In this document: one piece after another, positions 1 through 6,500 of the stretch
Numbering within the stretch: position 1 is the first letter of the stretch
Layout of the letters: each line of letters opens with the position of its first letter
Assembly (NCBI GenBank): GCA_002329325.1
Contig: DCTX01000055.1
Location: forward strand, 23,881-33,324
DNA: 9,444 bases
DNA from: Anaerolineales bacterium UBA1429
GTDB taxonomy: Bacteria; Chloroflexota; Anaerolineae; UBA1429
Direction: 5' to 3'
Translations under genes and position numbers: made by a program
Notes under the pieces: generated by a model
What the model was told of the DNA's origin: nothing
Databases searched by the model: none
Seen by the model: only the letters and a program-made list of their open reading frames with translations

Positions 1-1002
1 GCCCGTCAGCTTGGCGGCCAGGCGTGCGTTCTGCCCCTCTTTGCCGATGGCCAGCGAGAGGGCGCGATCGGGCACGATCACCTTGGCGGCCTTTTCCTCA
101 CGGTTCAGGTACACCTCGACCACTTTGGCGGGGCTGAGGGCATTGGCGATAAAGACGCGCTCGTCACGCGACCACTCGACCACGTCGATCTTTTCGCCGG
201 CCAGCTCGTTGACGATGTTTTGGATACGCACGCCGCGCATCCCGACGCAAGAGCCCACCGGGTCCACGCCCGATTGCAGCGCCGCCACGGCGACCTTGGA
301 GCGGTAGCCCGGCTCGCGGGCGATGGCCTTGACCTCCACCGTCCCGTTATAGATCTCGGGCACCTCCAGCTCCAGCAGGCGCTTGAGCAGGTCCGGGTGG
401 GTGCGAGAGACGGTGATCTGCGGGCCGCGGACGGTGCGCTCGACGCTGACGATATAGACCCGCACCCGCTGGCCGACGCGATAATGCTCGCGAGAGATCT
501 GCTCGCCCCTGGGCAACACAGCCTCGGCCTTGCCCAGGCTCACCCCGACGGTGCGAGAGCGCACGTCGATCTCGCGAACGGTGCCGTTGACAAGCTCGCC
601 CTCGCGCTCGGCGTATTCGGCAAAGACCGAGTCGCGCTCGGCCTCGCGGATGCGCTGGGTGATCACCTGCTTGGCCGTCTGCGCGGCGATGCGCCCAAAG
701 TCTCGGGGTTTGACCTCGACATCGACAAAGTCCCCCAGCTTGGCGGAGGGGTCGATCAGGCGCGCCTCGGAGAGGAGCATCTCGTTGCGATCATCCTCGA
801 CCTCTTCGGCGACCAGTTTCTTGACAAAGACCCTGGCCTGGCCGGTGCGCCGATCAAGCTCGACCTGAACGTTCTGGCTGGGGCCATAGTTGCGCTTGTA
901 CGCAGAGACAAGCGCCATCTCGATCGCCTCGATGATCACATCGGGGGCGAGATTGCGGTCTGCGCTAAGTTGCGTAATAGCGATTTCGAACTCGCTCTTC
1001 AT
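1..1002 (-). CDS. nusA: Transcription termination/antitermination factor NusA, C-terminus cut by window edge
   Basis: NusA binds RNA polymerase and nascent RNA and modulates pausing, intrinsic termination and antitermination. The reading frame is open from the ATG at 1002 to the left edge: 334 codons and no stop. Visible domains in order are the N-terminal RNAP-binding domain (about residues 1-125, starting MKSEFEIAI), the S1 RNA-binding domain (about 133-200, from GELVNGTVREID), KH1 (about 205-280, with DPVGSCVGMRGVRIQ at 245-259) and the start of KH2 (the GKEGQNARLAAKLTG stretch at 320-334). The KH1 loop reads GMRG where GPRG is usual, still a GxxG loop. A GGGAGG motif lies 11 bases before the ATG, a somewhat long spacing. 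The usual upstream partner rimP is absent: a promoter, a hairpin and then a thioredoxin gene lie upstream. Identification is very secure. What follows it (commonly ylxR and infB) lies outside the window. Confidence 0.97.
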   Translation of the reverse strand, partial: MKSEFEIAITQLSADRNLAPDVIIEAIEMALVSAYKRNYGPSQNVQVELDRRTGQARVFVKKLVAEEVEDDRNEMLLSEARLIDPSAKLGDFVDVEVKPRDFGRIAAQTAKQVITQRIREAERDSVFAEYAEREGELVNGTVREIDVRSRTVGVSLGKAEAVLPRGEQISREHYRVGQRVRVYIVSVERTVRGPQITVSRTHPDLLKRLLELEVPEIYNGTVEVKAIAREPGYRSKVAVAALQSGVDPVGSCVGMRGVRIQNIVNELAGEKIDVVEWSRDERVFIANALSPAKVVEVYLNREEKAAKVIVPDRALSLAIGKEGQNARLAAKLTG

Positions 1003-1046
1003 CCTATCCGTAACCTCCCGTAGCGCCCCACACCCGTTCATAACAG

Positions 1047-1073
1047 AAAAAGTGGGAGGAGAACGCCCACTTT
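1047..1073 (-). terminator. Terminator-like attenuator hairpin in the nusA leader
   Basis: Read on the minus strand, AAAGTGGG (1073-1066) pairs perfectly with CCCACTTT (1056-1049) around a 9-base loop. The 3' arm runs directly into a run of five T (1051-1047). This is the layout of a Rho-independent terminator. It lies downstream of the nusA promoter and about 45 bases before the nusA ATG, and the preceding trx gene already has its own terminator. It is therefore best read as a leader attenuator. GTGGGC-type hairpins followed by T runs are, from memory, common ahead of rimP-nusA operons in other bacteria. That comparison is not a search result. Confidence 0.7.
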
Positions 1074-1095
1074 GCCCAAGCGCATCTTTGACCCT

Positions 1096-1124
1096 AGTAT
1101 AGCATCAAGCTGCCCTTGGAGCAA
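1096..1124 (-). promoter_or_regulatory. Sigma70-type promoter for nusA
   Basis: On the minus strand a -35 TTGCTC (1124-1119) is separated by exactly 17 bases from a -10 TATACT (1101-1096). A TG one base before the -10 hexamer (reading TGCTATACT) gives an extended -10. Initiation would fall near 1087-1090, leaving an untranslated leader of about 85 bases that contains the hairpin at 1047-1073. The promoter lies between the trx terminator and nusA, so nusA has its own start. Confidence 0.65.
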
Positions 1125-1154
1125 ATGTTTACCGTTTCCACTATGCTTGTGCAG

Positions 1155-1186
1155 AAAAACAGACGCCCATCTGTGAGGGCGCCTGT
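1155..1186 (-). terminator. Rho-independent terminator after the thioredoxin gene
   Basis: On the minus strand ACAGGCGCCC (1186-1177) pairs with GGGCGTCTGT (1168-1159) as a 10-bp stem with one G-U wobble and an 8-base loop. It is followed by T residues to 1155 (five T counting the last stem base). It sits about 25 bases past the thioredoxin stop codon. On the plus strand the wobble becomes an A-C mismatch and no T run follows, so the hairpin is directional for the minus-strand repressor-trx unit. Confidence 0.85.
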
Positions 1187-1211
1187 GTGCTCGTGCCTCG
1201 CGGGGTCTCGT

Positions 1212-1526
1212 CTAGAGATAGCCCTTGAGTTTGCCCTCCAGCACGCCCAGCGGCATGTACCCAGCCAGCAGTTCGACCAGCTCTCCATCGCGAAAGAGCG
1301 CCAGGGTGGGCAGGTTCAGCACGTCGTAACGCATCGCCAACTCGGGAAAGGCCTGCACATCCACCTTGATCACGGCCAATCGCTCAGCGTACTGATCCGC
1401 GAGCTTGGCCAGAATGGGCTCCATCATCTTGCAGGGGCCACACCACTCGGCCCAGAAATCCACCAGGACGGGCCCCTCGGCCTGCAAGACATCGGCTTCC
1501 CACTGTTGCTCTGTCGTTTGATGCAC
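1212..1526 (-). CDS. trxA: Thioredoxin
   Basis: Small cytoplasmic thiol-disulfide oxidoreductase, 104 residues, about the family's usual length. It reduces protein disulfides, and thioredoxins also remove persulfides from proteins. The active site is WCGPC at residues 28-32 (Cys29 and Cys32), preceded by the strand VLVDFWAE. The cis-proline loop is NLPT (Pro73), followed by the strand TLALFRDGE. The chosen start is a GTG at 1526 with GGGAGG six bases upstream. Longer in-frame forms would run into the repressor gene and carry no family sequence. The gene begins 35 bases after the repressor stop and is probably cotranscribed with it. An imperfect hairpin (arms around 1547-1559 and 1563-1573) covers the junction. 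The strong terminator at 1155-1186 ends the unit. This is likely an accessory thioredoxin; whether it is the main housekeeping one cannot be told here. Confidence 0.95.
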   Translation of the reverse strand: MHQTTEQQWEADVLQAEGPVLVDFWAEWCGPCKMMEPILAKLADQYAERLAVIKVDVQAFPELAMRYDVLNLPTLALFRDGELVELLAGYMPLGVLEGKLKGYL

Positions 1527-1561
1527 CCCTTCCCTCCCGCTCGATGGAGCCTCGCCCTGCT

Positions 1562-1891
1562 TCAGGCGGGCTCTTGCTCGACATCCTGATCGGCAAGCGC
1601 CTCGACCACGGCCCCCGAGCTGGCAAACCGCAGAAAGAATGCAATGATCCGATCCAGCCGGGCGGGGTCGGTCTCCTCTGAGGCGCCACGCAGGCACGTC
1701 TCAATGCGCTGAGCCATGATGTGCAAGCTGGCCTTGTCCAGCGCGGCCCGCGCTGCGAGGAGCTGCGCAGCAATGGCCTCACATTCGCGCCCCTCTTCGA
1801 TCATTCGCTGGATGCCGCGAATCTGCCCCTCGACGCGCCGCAAACGCGTCAGGATCTCTTGCTGCTCCCGCTCGGCCGTCTGATCCGCCAC
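1562..1891 (-). CDS. CsoR/DUF156-family transcriptional repressor, CstR-like
   Basis: All-helical DNA-binding repressor of the CsoR/RcnR/FrmR/CstR family, 109 residues from the GTG at 1891. The family core starts at ILTRLRRVEGQIRGIQRMIEE (residues 13-33). Copper-sensing CsoR uses a Cys-His-Cys triad at spacing 0/+25/+29. Here Cys37 and Cys66 fit (29 apart), but the His position is Arg62. Loss of the His with both cysteines kept is the pattern of CstR, which senses persulfides and reactive sulfur and has Asn there. The nearest His (57) is five residues off. I chose GTG 1891 because an AGG lies seven bases upstream and leaves the usual short tail before the core. An in-frame ATG at 1921 would add ten residues but has no clear ribosome site. 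Thioredoxin follows 35 bases downstream, and its own promoter lies at 1959-1987. Family assignment is firm; the inducer is inferred. Confidence 0.93.
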   Translation of the reverse strand: MADQTAEREQQEILTRLRRVEGQIRGIQRMIEEGRECEAIAAQLLAARAALDKASLHIMAQRIETCLRGASEETDPARLDRIIAFFLRFASSGAVVEALADQDVEQEPA

Positions 1892-1958
1892 AACCCTACC
1901 TGCTTTCGCAAGACACTGCATGATGGCGCTTTCATTGCGCCCCAACCGGCCACATCCA

Positions 1959-1987
1959 AGTATAGGGCAGCCTAGGGGCAGCGTCAA
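1959..1987 (-). promoter_or_regulatory. Sigma70-type promoter of the repressor-thioredoxin unit, possible operator in spacer
   Basis: On the minus strand -35 TTGACG (1987-1982) and -10 TATACT (1964-1959) are separated by exactly 17 bases, one of the best promoter matches in the window. The spacer holds two direct copies of CTGCCC flanking a palindromic CCTAGG (1971-1976). CsoR-family operators have short G/C tracts around a TA-containing centre, so the CCCCTAGG stretch is a plausible autoregulatory site. That last step is inference. Confidence 0.7.
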
Positions 1988-2025
1988 ACCGGGCCGCTGA
2001 CGTGCGCCTTGGCATCCTGCAACCT

Positions 2026-2054
2026 TTGGCGCGCTCTGGGACTTGTGGTACACT
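2026..2054 (+). promoter_or_regulatory. Sigma70-type promoter of the Ig-like protein gene
   Basis: TTGGCG (2026-2031), a 17-base spacer and TACACT (2049-2054) match four of six bases each to the -35 and -10 consensus. Initiation would fall near 2061, about 29 bases before the ATG at 2090. It diverges from the repressor promoter, with the two -35 boxes only 38 bases apart (1988-2025), so a repressor bound there could affect both. Confidence 0.55.
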
Positions 2055-2089
2055 CGGTTGCAGATCATCGGGATTGCCGAGGAGTTGGT

Positions 2090-2788
2090 ATGCGTCAACG
2101 CTTTATATGGTGCGCGCTCTTGGCCCTGTTTGCGATGGCTGTGGCCATGCCGATGCACGTTCTGGCAGAGACTCGCGTCGAGATCACCTCGCCCAGCGTG
2201 GGCGAGCGGGTGCGCGGCCGCGTGCCCATCATCGGCTCGGCCCAGGTGGACGACTTTGACTTTTACAAGGTCGAGTTCGGCATCGGCCCGAACCCCGCGC
2301 AGTGGGCCGTGATCGGCATTCTGCACGAGCAGCCGGTCGTCGCCGGGCAGCTTGAGGTGTGGGATACGAACCCGTTGCCCGATGGCGTCTATACCCTGCG
2401 GGTCACGGGCGTCAAGCGGGATGGCAACTGGGTGGATTTCGACGTGCGCAACGTGGTCGTCGCGAACCAGGAGCCGGCGCCTACCAATACGCCGGAGGTG
2501 ACGGCGACGCCAGAGGTGCAGGAGCTCCCCACCCCCATCGGCGGCGAGCCTGCGGGGGTCACGCCGGATGCTCCCACGCCCGAGCCCACCCAAGGGGTGC
2601 AGATCATCGCGCCCACGGCGGCCCTGGCCGTTCCCACGGTGACGCCTCGCGTCGGCCCAACCACGACGGGCGACCAGTTGCCCATCGAAACCGAGACCCT
2701 GGGCCAGTCGTTCTGCTTTGGCGGGCTGGCCATGGGCGCCGTGTTCCTTCTGCTGGGCTTGGTGTTCGGCATCCGGCGCCTGCTCTAG
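2090..2788 (+). CDS. Exported Ig-like domain protein with Pro/Thr-rich stalk and C-terminal membrane anchor
   Basis: Protein of 232 residues with no assigned function. A signal peptide spans residues 1-26 (basic start MRQR, hydrophobic core, likely cleavage after VLA). A single beta-sandwich, Ig-like domain follows at about 28-125 (VEITSPSVGERVRGRVPIIGSA, then FYKVEFGIGPNP, WDTNPLPDGVYTLRVTGVKR). A linker rich in Pro and Thr (about 128-205, with several TPE/TPEPT motifs) leads to one transmembrane helix (about 208-226) ending in the basic IRRLL. The topology is a surface domain on a stalk, anchored from the C-terminus. The start is set by AGGAG five bases before the ATG; longer in-frame versions lack such a site and place residues before the signal peptide. 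Similar Ig-plus-stalk proteins are frequent in Chloroflexota, a family-level recollection. It is transcribed divergently from the repressor gene and ends before two hairpins. A role in surface binding or the envelope is only a guess. Confidence 0.85.
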   Translation: MRQRFIWCALLALFAMAVAMPMHVLAETRVEITSPSVGERVRGRVPIIGSAQVDDFDFYKVEFGIGPNPAQWAVIGILHEQPVVAGQLEVWDTNPLPDGVYTLRVTGVKRDGNWVDFDVRNVVVANQEPAPTNTPEVTATPEVQELPTPIGGEPAGVTPDAPTPEPTQGVQIIAPTAALAVPTVTPRVGPTTTGDQLPIETETLGQSFCFGGLAMGAVFLLLGLVFGIRRLL

Positions 2789-2804
2789 AGCGACCGCCCT
2801 TGGC

Positions 2805-2824
2805 GGCGCTGGGCGCCCAGCGCC
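2805..2824. repeat. Perfect 20-base palindrome
   Basis: GGCGCTGGGCGCCCAGCGCC is identical to its reverse complement. As RNA on either strand it would fold as an 8-bp stem with a GCGC tetraloop. It begins 16 bases after the Ig-like gene's stop codon. No T run follows, so on its own it is not a canonical intrinsic terminator. Confidence 0.8.
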
Positions 2825-2832
2825 TTGATGGA

Positions 2833-2858
2833 AGGGGCTAGTCCCGGGATTAGCCCTT
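2833..2858 (+). terminator. Probable terminator hairpin between the Ig-like gene and pth
   Basis: An 11-bp stem forms between 2833-2843 and 2848-2858 with a four-base CCGG loop and G-U wobbles at two positions. It is followed by a T-rich stretch (GTTTGTGTTG). It is a plausible terminator for the Ig-like gene, though its T run is interrupted. It ends only 31 bases before the pth ATG and no promoter is evident in between. It could therefore also be a partial, read-through terminator or a leader element of the pth-mfd transcript. Confidence 0.55.
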
Positions 2859-2889
2859 GTTTGTGTTGCCCGAGACGCAGGAAAGAACC

Positions 2890-3531
2890 ATGGTGCAGAA
2901 CCTCTTGCGACGCTTGAAGAGAGAGCCTCCGCCCTCAACGAACGGTGCCGATTGGACCCTGCTGGTCGGCCTGGGCAACCCGGGCGCCGAGTACGCCGGC
3001 CATCGGCACAACATCGGCTTTCGCTGCATAGACCACCTGGCCCAACAGCACGGGGTGGCCCTGAACAAGAAACGCTTCAAGGCGGTCTACGGCGAGGGGC
3101 GCGTAGGCGAGCTGCGGGTGATCCTGGCCCAACCCCAGACGTTCATGAACGACAGCGGCGCGGCGGTGGGGCCCCTCAGCCGCTGGTACAAGATCCCGCC
3201 TGAGCGCATCCTGGTGATCTATGACGACCTGGACCTGCCCTTTGGGCGCATTCGCGTACGCCCCGGCGGCGGCAGCGGCGGCCACAACGGCATCAAGTCG
3301 GTCATCGCCGCCCTGGGCACCCAGGAGTTCCCGCGCATCCGCGTGGGCATCGGGCGGCCCCAGCATGGCGACCCGGTGGATTACGTGCTCAACGCCTTTG
3401 ACCGCGAACAAGCGCCCTTTGTGCCCGATCTTTGTGCGCGGGTGGCGCAAGCCGTCGAGACCTTCCTGCGGCAGGGGATCCGCGAGGCGATGAATATCCA
3501 CAACGGCCCGGACTCAGCCGGCGGCCAGTGA
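2890..3531 (+). CDS. pth: Peptidyl-tRNA hydrolase
   Basis: Pth cleaves the ester bond of peptidyl-tRNAs that drop off ribosomes and so recycles tRNA. The 213-residue protein carries every known catalytic or substrate-binding residue: GLGNPG with Asn30, the catalytic base His40 in RHNIGF, Asn87 in QTFMNDSG, Asp112 in YDDLDLPFG and Asn133 in GGHNG. These correspond to Asn10, His20, Asn68, Asp93 and Asn114 of the E. coli enzyme. Its N-terminus is about 20 residues longer, a basic stretch (MVQNLLRRLKRE) with a Pro/Ser linker. The start is the ATG at 2890 with AGGA seven bases upstream; an upstream in-frame TTG at 2857 lies inside the hairpin. The stop codon overlaps the mfd ribosome site, so the two are cotranscribed. 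The pth-mfd neighbourhood is known from Firmicutes and others. Function is certain. Confidence 0.98.
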   Translation: MVQNLLRRLKREPPPSTNGADWTLLVGLGNPGAEYAGHRHNIGFRCIDHLAQQHGVALNKKRFKAVYGEGRVGELRVILAQPQTFMNDSGAAVGPLSRWYKIPPERILVIYDDLDLPFGRIRVRPGGGSGGHNGIKSVIAALGTQEFPRIRVGIGRPQHGDPVDYVLNAFDREQAPFVPDLCARVAQAVETFLRQGIREAMNIHNGPDSAGGQ

Positions 3532-3541
3532 GGAGGGCTCG

Positions 3542-6500
3542 ATGACACTGGGGGCCCTCACGCCGCTTTTGCAGGCGACTGCGCCCTATCAGGAGGCGCT
3601 GCGGCAGATCAAGGACCTGGCCGGGCGTCGGCCCGATGGCCACCGCGCTCCCGCTCTGGCCCTGGAGCTGCCCACGGCGGCGCGTCCCTATGTGATTGCG
3701 GCGCTGCAGCGGGATTGGCCAGGGCCGGTGCTGGTGCTCACGGGCCGGCCGGAGCAGGCCCGCCACCTGATCGAGCAGTTGCGCCTCTTTGGCGATCACT
3801 CTGAGGCGTTGCACTACTTTCACGCGCCGGATACCCTGTTCTACGACCGGCCCCCCTGGGACCGGCAGACGCTGCAGGCGCGGGTGAGCGTGCTGGCCAT
3901 GCTCATGGGCCTGGCGGAGGACCCGGAGGCGGGGCGGGGCGTGCTGGTCGCCGGCTCGATGTGGGCGCTCATGACCAAGACGGCGCCGCCCCTGGCCCTG
4001 CGACGGGCCATGCGCCGCCTGCAGGTGGGCGCCGAGATCCCCCTGTTCGACCTGCTGACTCAGGCGGTGCGGGCGGGCTACGAGGCGGCCATCACCGTCG
4101 AGGAGCCGGGGACTTTTGCGCATCGCGGCAGCCTCGTGGACATCTTCCCGCCCAACCTGCCCCTGCCTCTGCGCATCGACTTTTTCGGGGACGAGATAGA
4201 TAGCATCCGCACCTTTGATCCGGATACCCAGCGCACGCTGGACACGCTCCCGGAAGCGGTGTGGGCGCCGGCCGCCGAGGCGCTGCCCGAATGGGGGCCC
4301 GCGGCCCTCGAGCGGCTGCGGGCGATGGACCTGGGCGGATGCAACAGCCGCACCCGCCAGCAGATGGGCGAGCAGATCGAGGAGATCGGCCAGGGCCACT
4401 ACTTTGAGGGGTTCGAGTACTACTTGCCCAGCCTCTACCCCCGGCCCGCCACCCTGCTCGACTACCTGCCCGCCAACGCCCTGGTGCTCCTGGATGACCT
4501 GCCCGCCCTTGAATCGGCGGCGGCCACGCTGGAGAACCAGGCGGCCAACCTGCGCACCCAGATGGTGCAGGATGGCGACCTGCCCCAGGACTTTCCCGTC
4601 CCCTACTTCCCCTGGCCCGATCTGCTGGCGCGGCTGAGCCGGGCCCATGCCGTGGGGCTGGGTTACGCCCGCGATGAGCAGGCGCATCCCCTGGGCGAGA
4701 TCTTTGCGGCGCCCCCCGCCTATGGGGGCCAGATCCACGAGGCTTTGGCTGATATCGCCGAGATGCGCCAGGAGGGACAGCGCCTCGTCATCGTCACCCG
4801 CCAGGCGGAGCGCGTATCCGACCTGCTGCGCGAGCAGCAGCTCTACGTCGATCCCTTCGAGAGCCTGGCCGCGCCACCGGAGCCGGGCGGGCTGGCCCTG
4901 GTGAACGGCGTCCTGGCCGAGGGTTTGACCCTGCGGCAGGCGCAACTGACCGTGCTCACCGACGCCGAGATCTTTGGCTGGGTGCGCCCAAGGCGCCGCC
5001 GGGCCGCCGCCCAACGCCAGGCTCCTCCCGAGGCGCTCTTTACCGACCTCAAGACGGGCGACTATGTGGTGCACATCGAGCACGGCATTGGGCGCTACCA
5101 TGGCATGGTGCGCAAGAGCATCGCCGGGCTGGAGCGTGAGTATATCGAGATCGAGTACGACGCCGGCGATCGGCTGTTTGTCCCGATCCACCACGCCAAC
5201 CGGGTGAGCCGCTACCTGGGCGCCGACGAGCGCGAGCCGCGTATGCACCGGCTGGGCGGCGTCGAGTGGGGTCTGGCCCGCGCCCGCGCCGAGAAGGCCG
5301 TGCGCGATATCGCCCGCGAGCTGCTGGAGCTGTACGCCCAGCGAGAGGTGGCCCAGGGCCATGCCTTTGGCCCCGATACCGCCTGGCAACACGAGATGGA
5401 GGCGGCCTTCCCCTACATCGAGACGGACGACCAGCTCGGCGCCCTGGTGCAGATCAAGGGGGATATGGAGCAGCCCCGCCCTATGGACCGCCTGCTGGTG
5501 GGCGATGTGGGCTATGGCAAGACCGAGGTGGCGGTGCGCGCCGCCTTCAAGGCGGCCATGGACGGCAAGCAGGTGGCCGTGTTGGTGCCCACCACCGTCC
5601 TGGCCCAGCAGCATTACTATACCTTCCGTCGCCGCCTGCGGGCCTTTCCCGTGGTGGTGGAGATGCTCTCGCGCTTCCGCAGCCCCTCCGAGCAAGAGGA
5701 GGTGCTGCGCGGCCTGCGCCGGGGCCAGGTGGATATCGTCATCGGCACCCACCGGCTGCTCTCCAAGGATGTCACCTTCAAAGACCTGGGGCTCTTGATC
5801 GTAGACGAGGAGCAGCGCTTTGGTGTGGCCCACAAGGAGCGCCTCAAGCGCCTGCGCAGCGAGGTGGACGTGCTCACCATGACGGCCACGCCCATCCCGC
5901 GCACCTTGCACATGTCCCTCAGCGGCATCCGCGACATGAGCGTGATCGACACGCCGCCCGAGAACCGCCTGGCGATCAAGACCACGGTCACCGAGTACGA
6001 CGAAGGTCTGATCCGCACGGCCATCCTGCGGGAGCTGGATCGGGGCGGCCAGGTCTATTTCGTCCACAACCGGGTGCAGGATATCGAGCTGGTGGCCGCC
6101 GAGCTGCATCGCATCGTGCCCGAGGCAAGCGTCGTCATCGGCCACGGCCAGATGCACGAGGACGAGCTGGCCCAGGTGATGCTGGGGTTTGCCCAGGGCG
6201 AGGGCGACGTGCTGCTCTGCACCACCATCATCGAGAACGGCCTGGATATCCCCAATGTGAACACCATCATCATTGACCGGGCCGACCGCTTTGGACTCTC
6301 GCAACTCTACCAGTTGCGCGGGCGGGTGGGGCGCGGCATAGATCGGAGCTATGCCTACCTGCTCTACAAGCCGCCCCTGACGGAGATCGCCCAGCAGCGC
6401 CTGCAGACCATCCAGGAGGCCGCCGAGCTGGGGGCGGGCCTGCGGGTGGCCATGCGGGATATGGAGATCCGGGGCGCCGGCGAGATCCTGGGGGCGGAGC

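Noticed and set aside
220..1023. Plus-strand open frame of 267 codons
   Set aside because: It lies antisense to nusA, whose full domain order is readable on the minus strand. Its product resembles no known protein.
1096..1288. Small minus-strand open frame overlapping the thioredoxin end and nusA promoter
   Set aside because: It is out of frame with thioredoxin and covers the terminator and promoter. It has no ribosome site or family similarity, so it is not a displaced rimP.
1921..1921. ATG at 1921 as the repressor start
   Set aside because: It is in frame but has no Shine-Dalgarno sequence and adds ten residues atypical of the family. The GTG at 1891 fits better, though the ATG cannot be fully excluded.
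1892..2938. Long upstream extension of the repressor frame on the minus strand
   Set aside because: The extension crosses the repressor promoter and the divergent Ig-like gene. The family core starts shortly after 1891, and no transcript would begin that far upstream.
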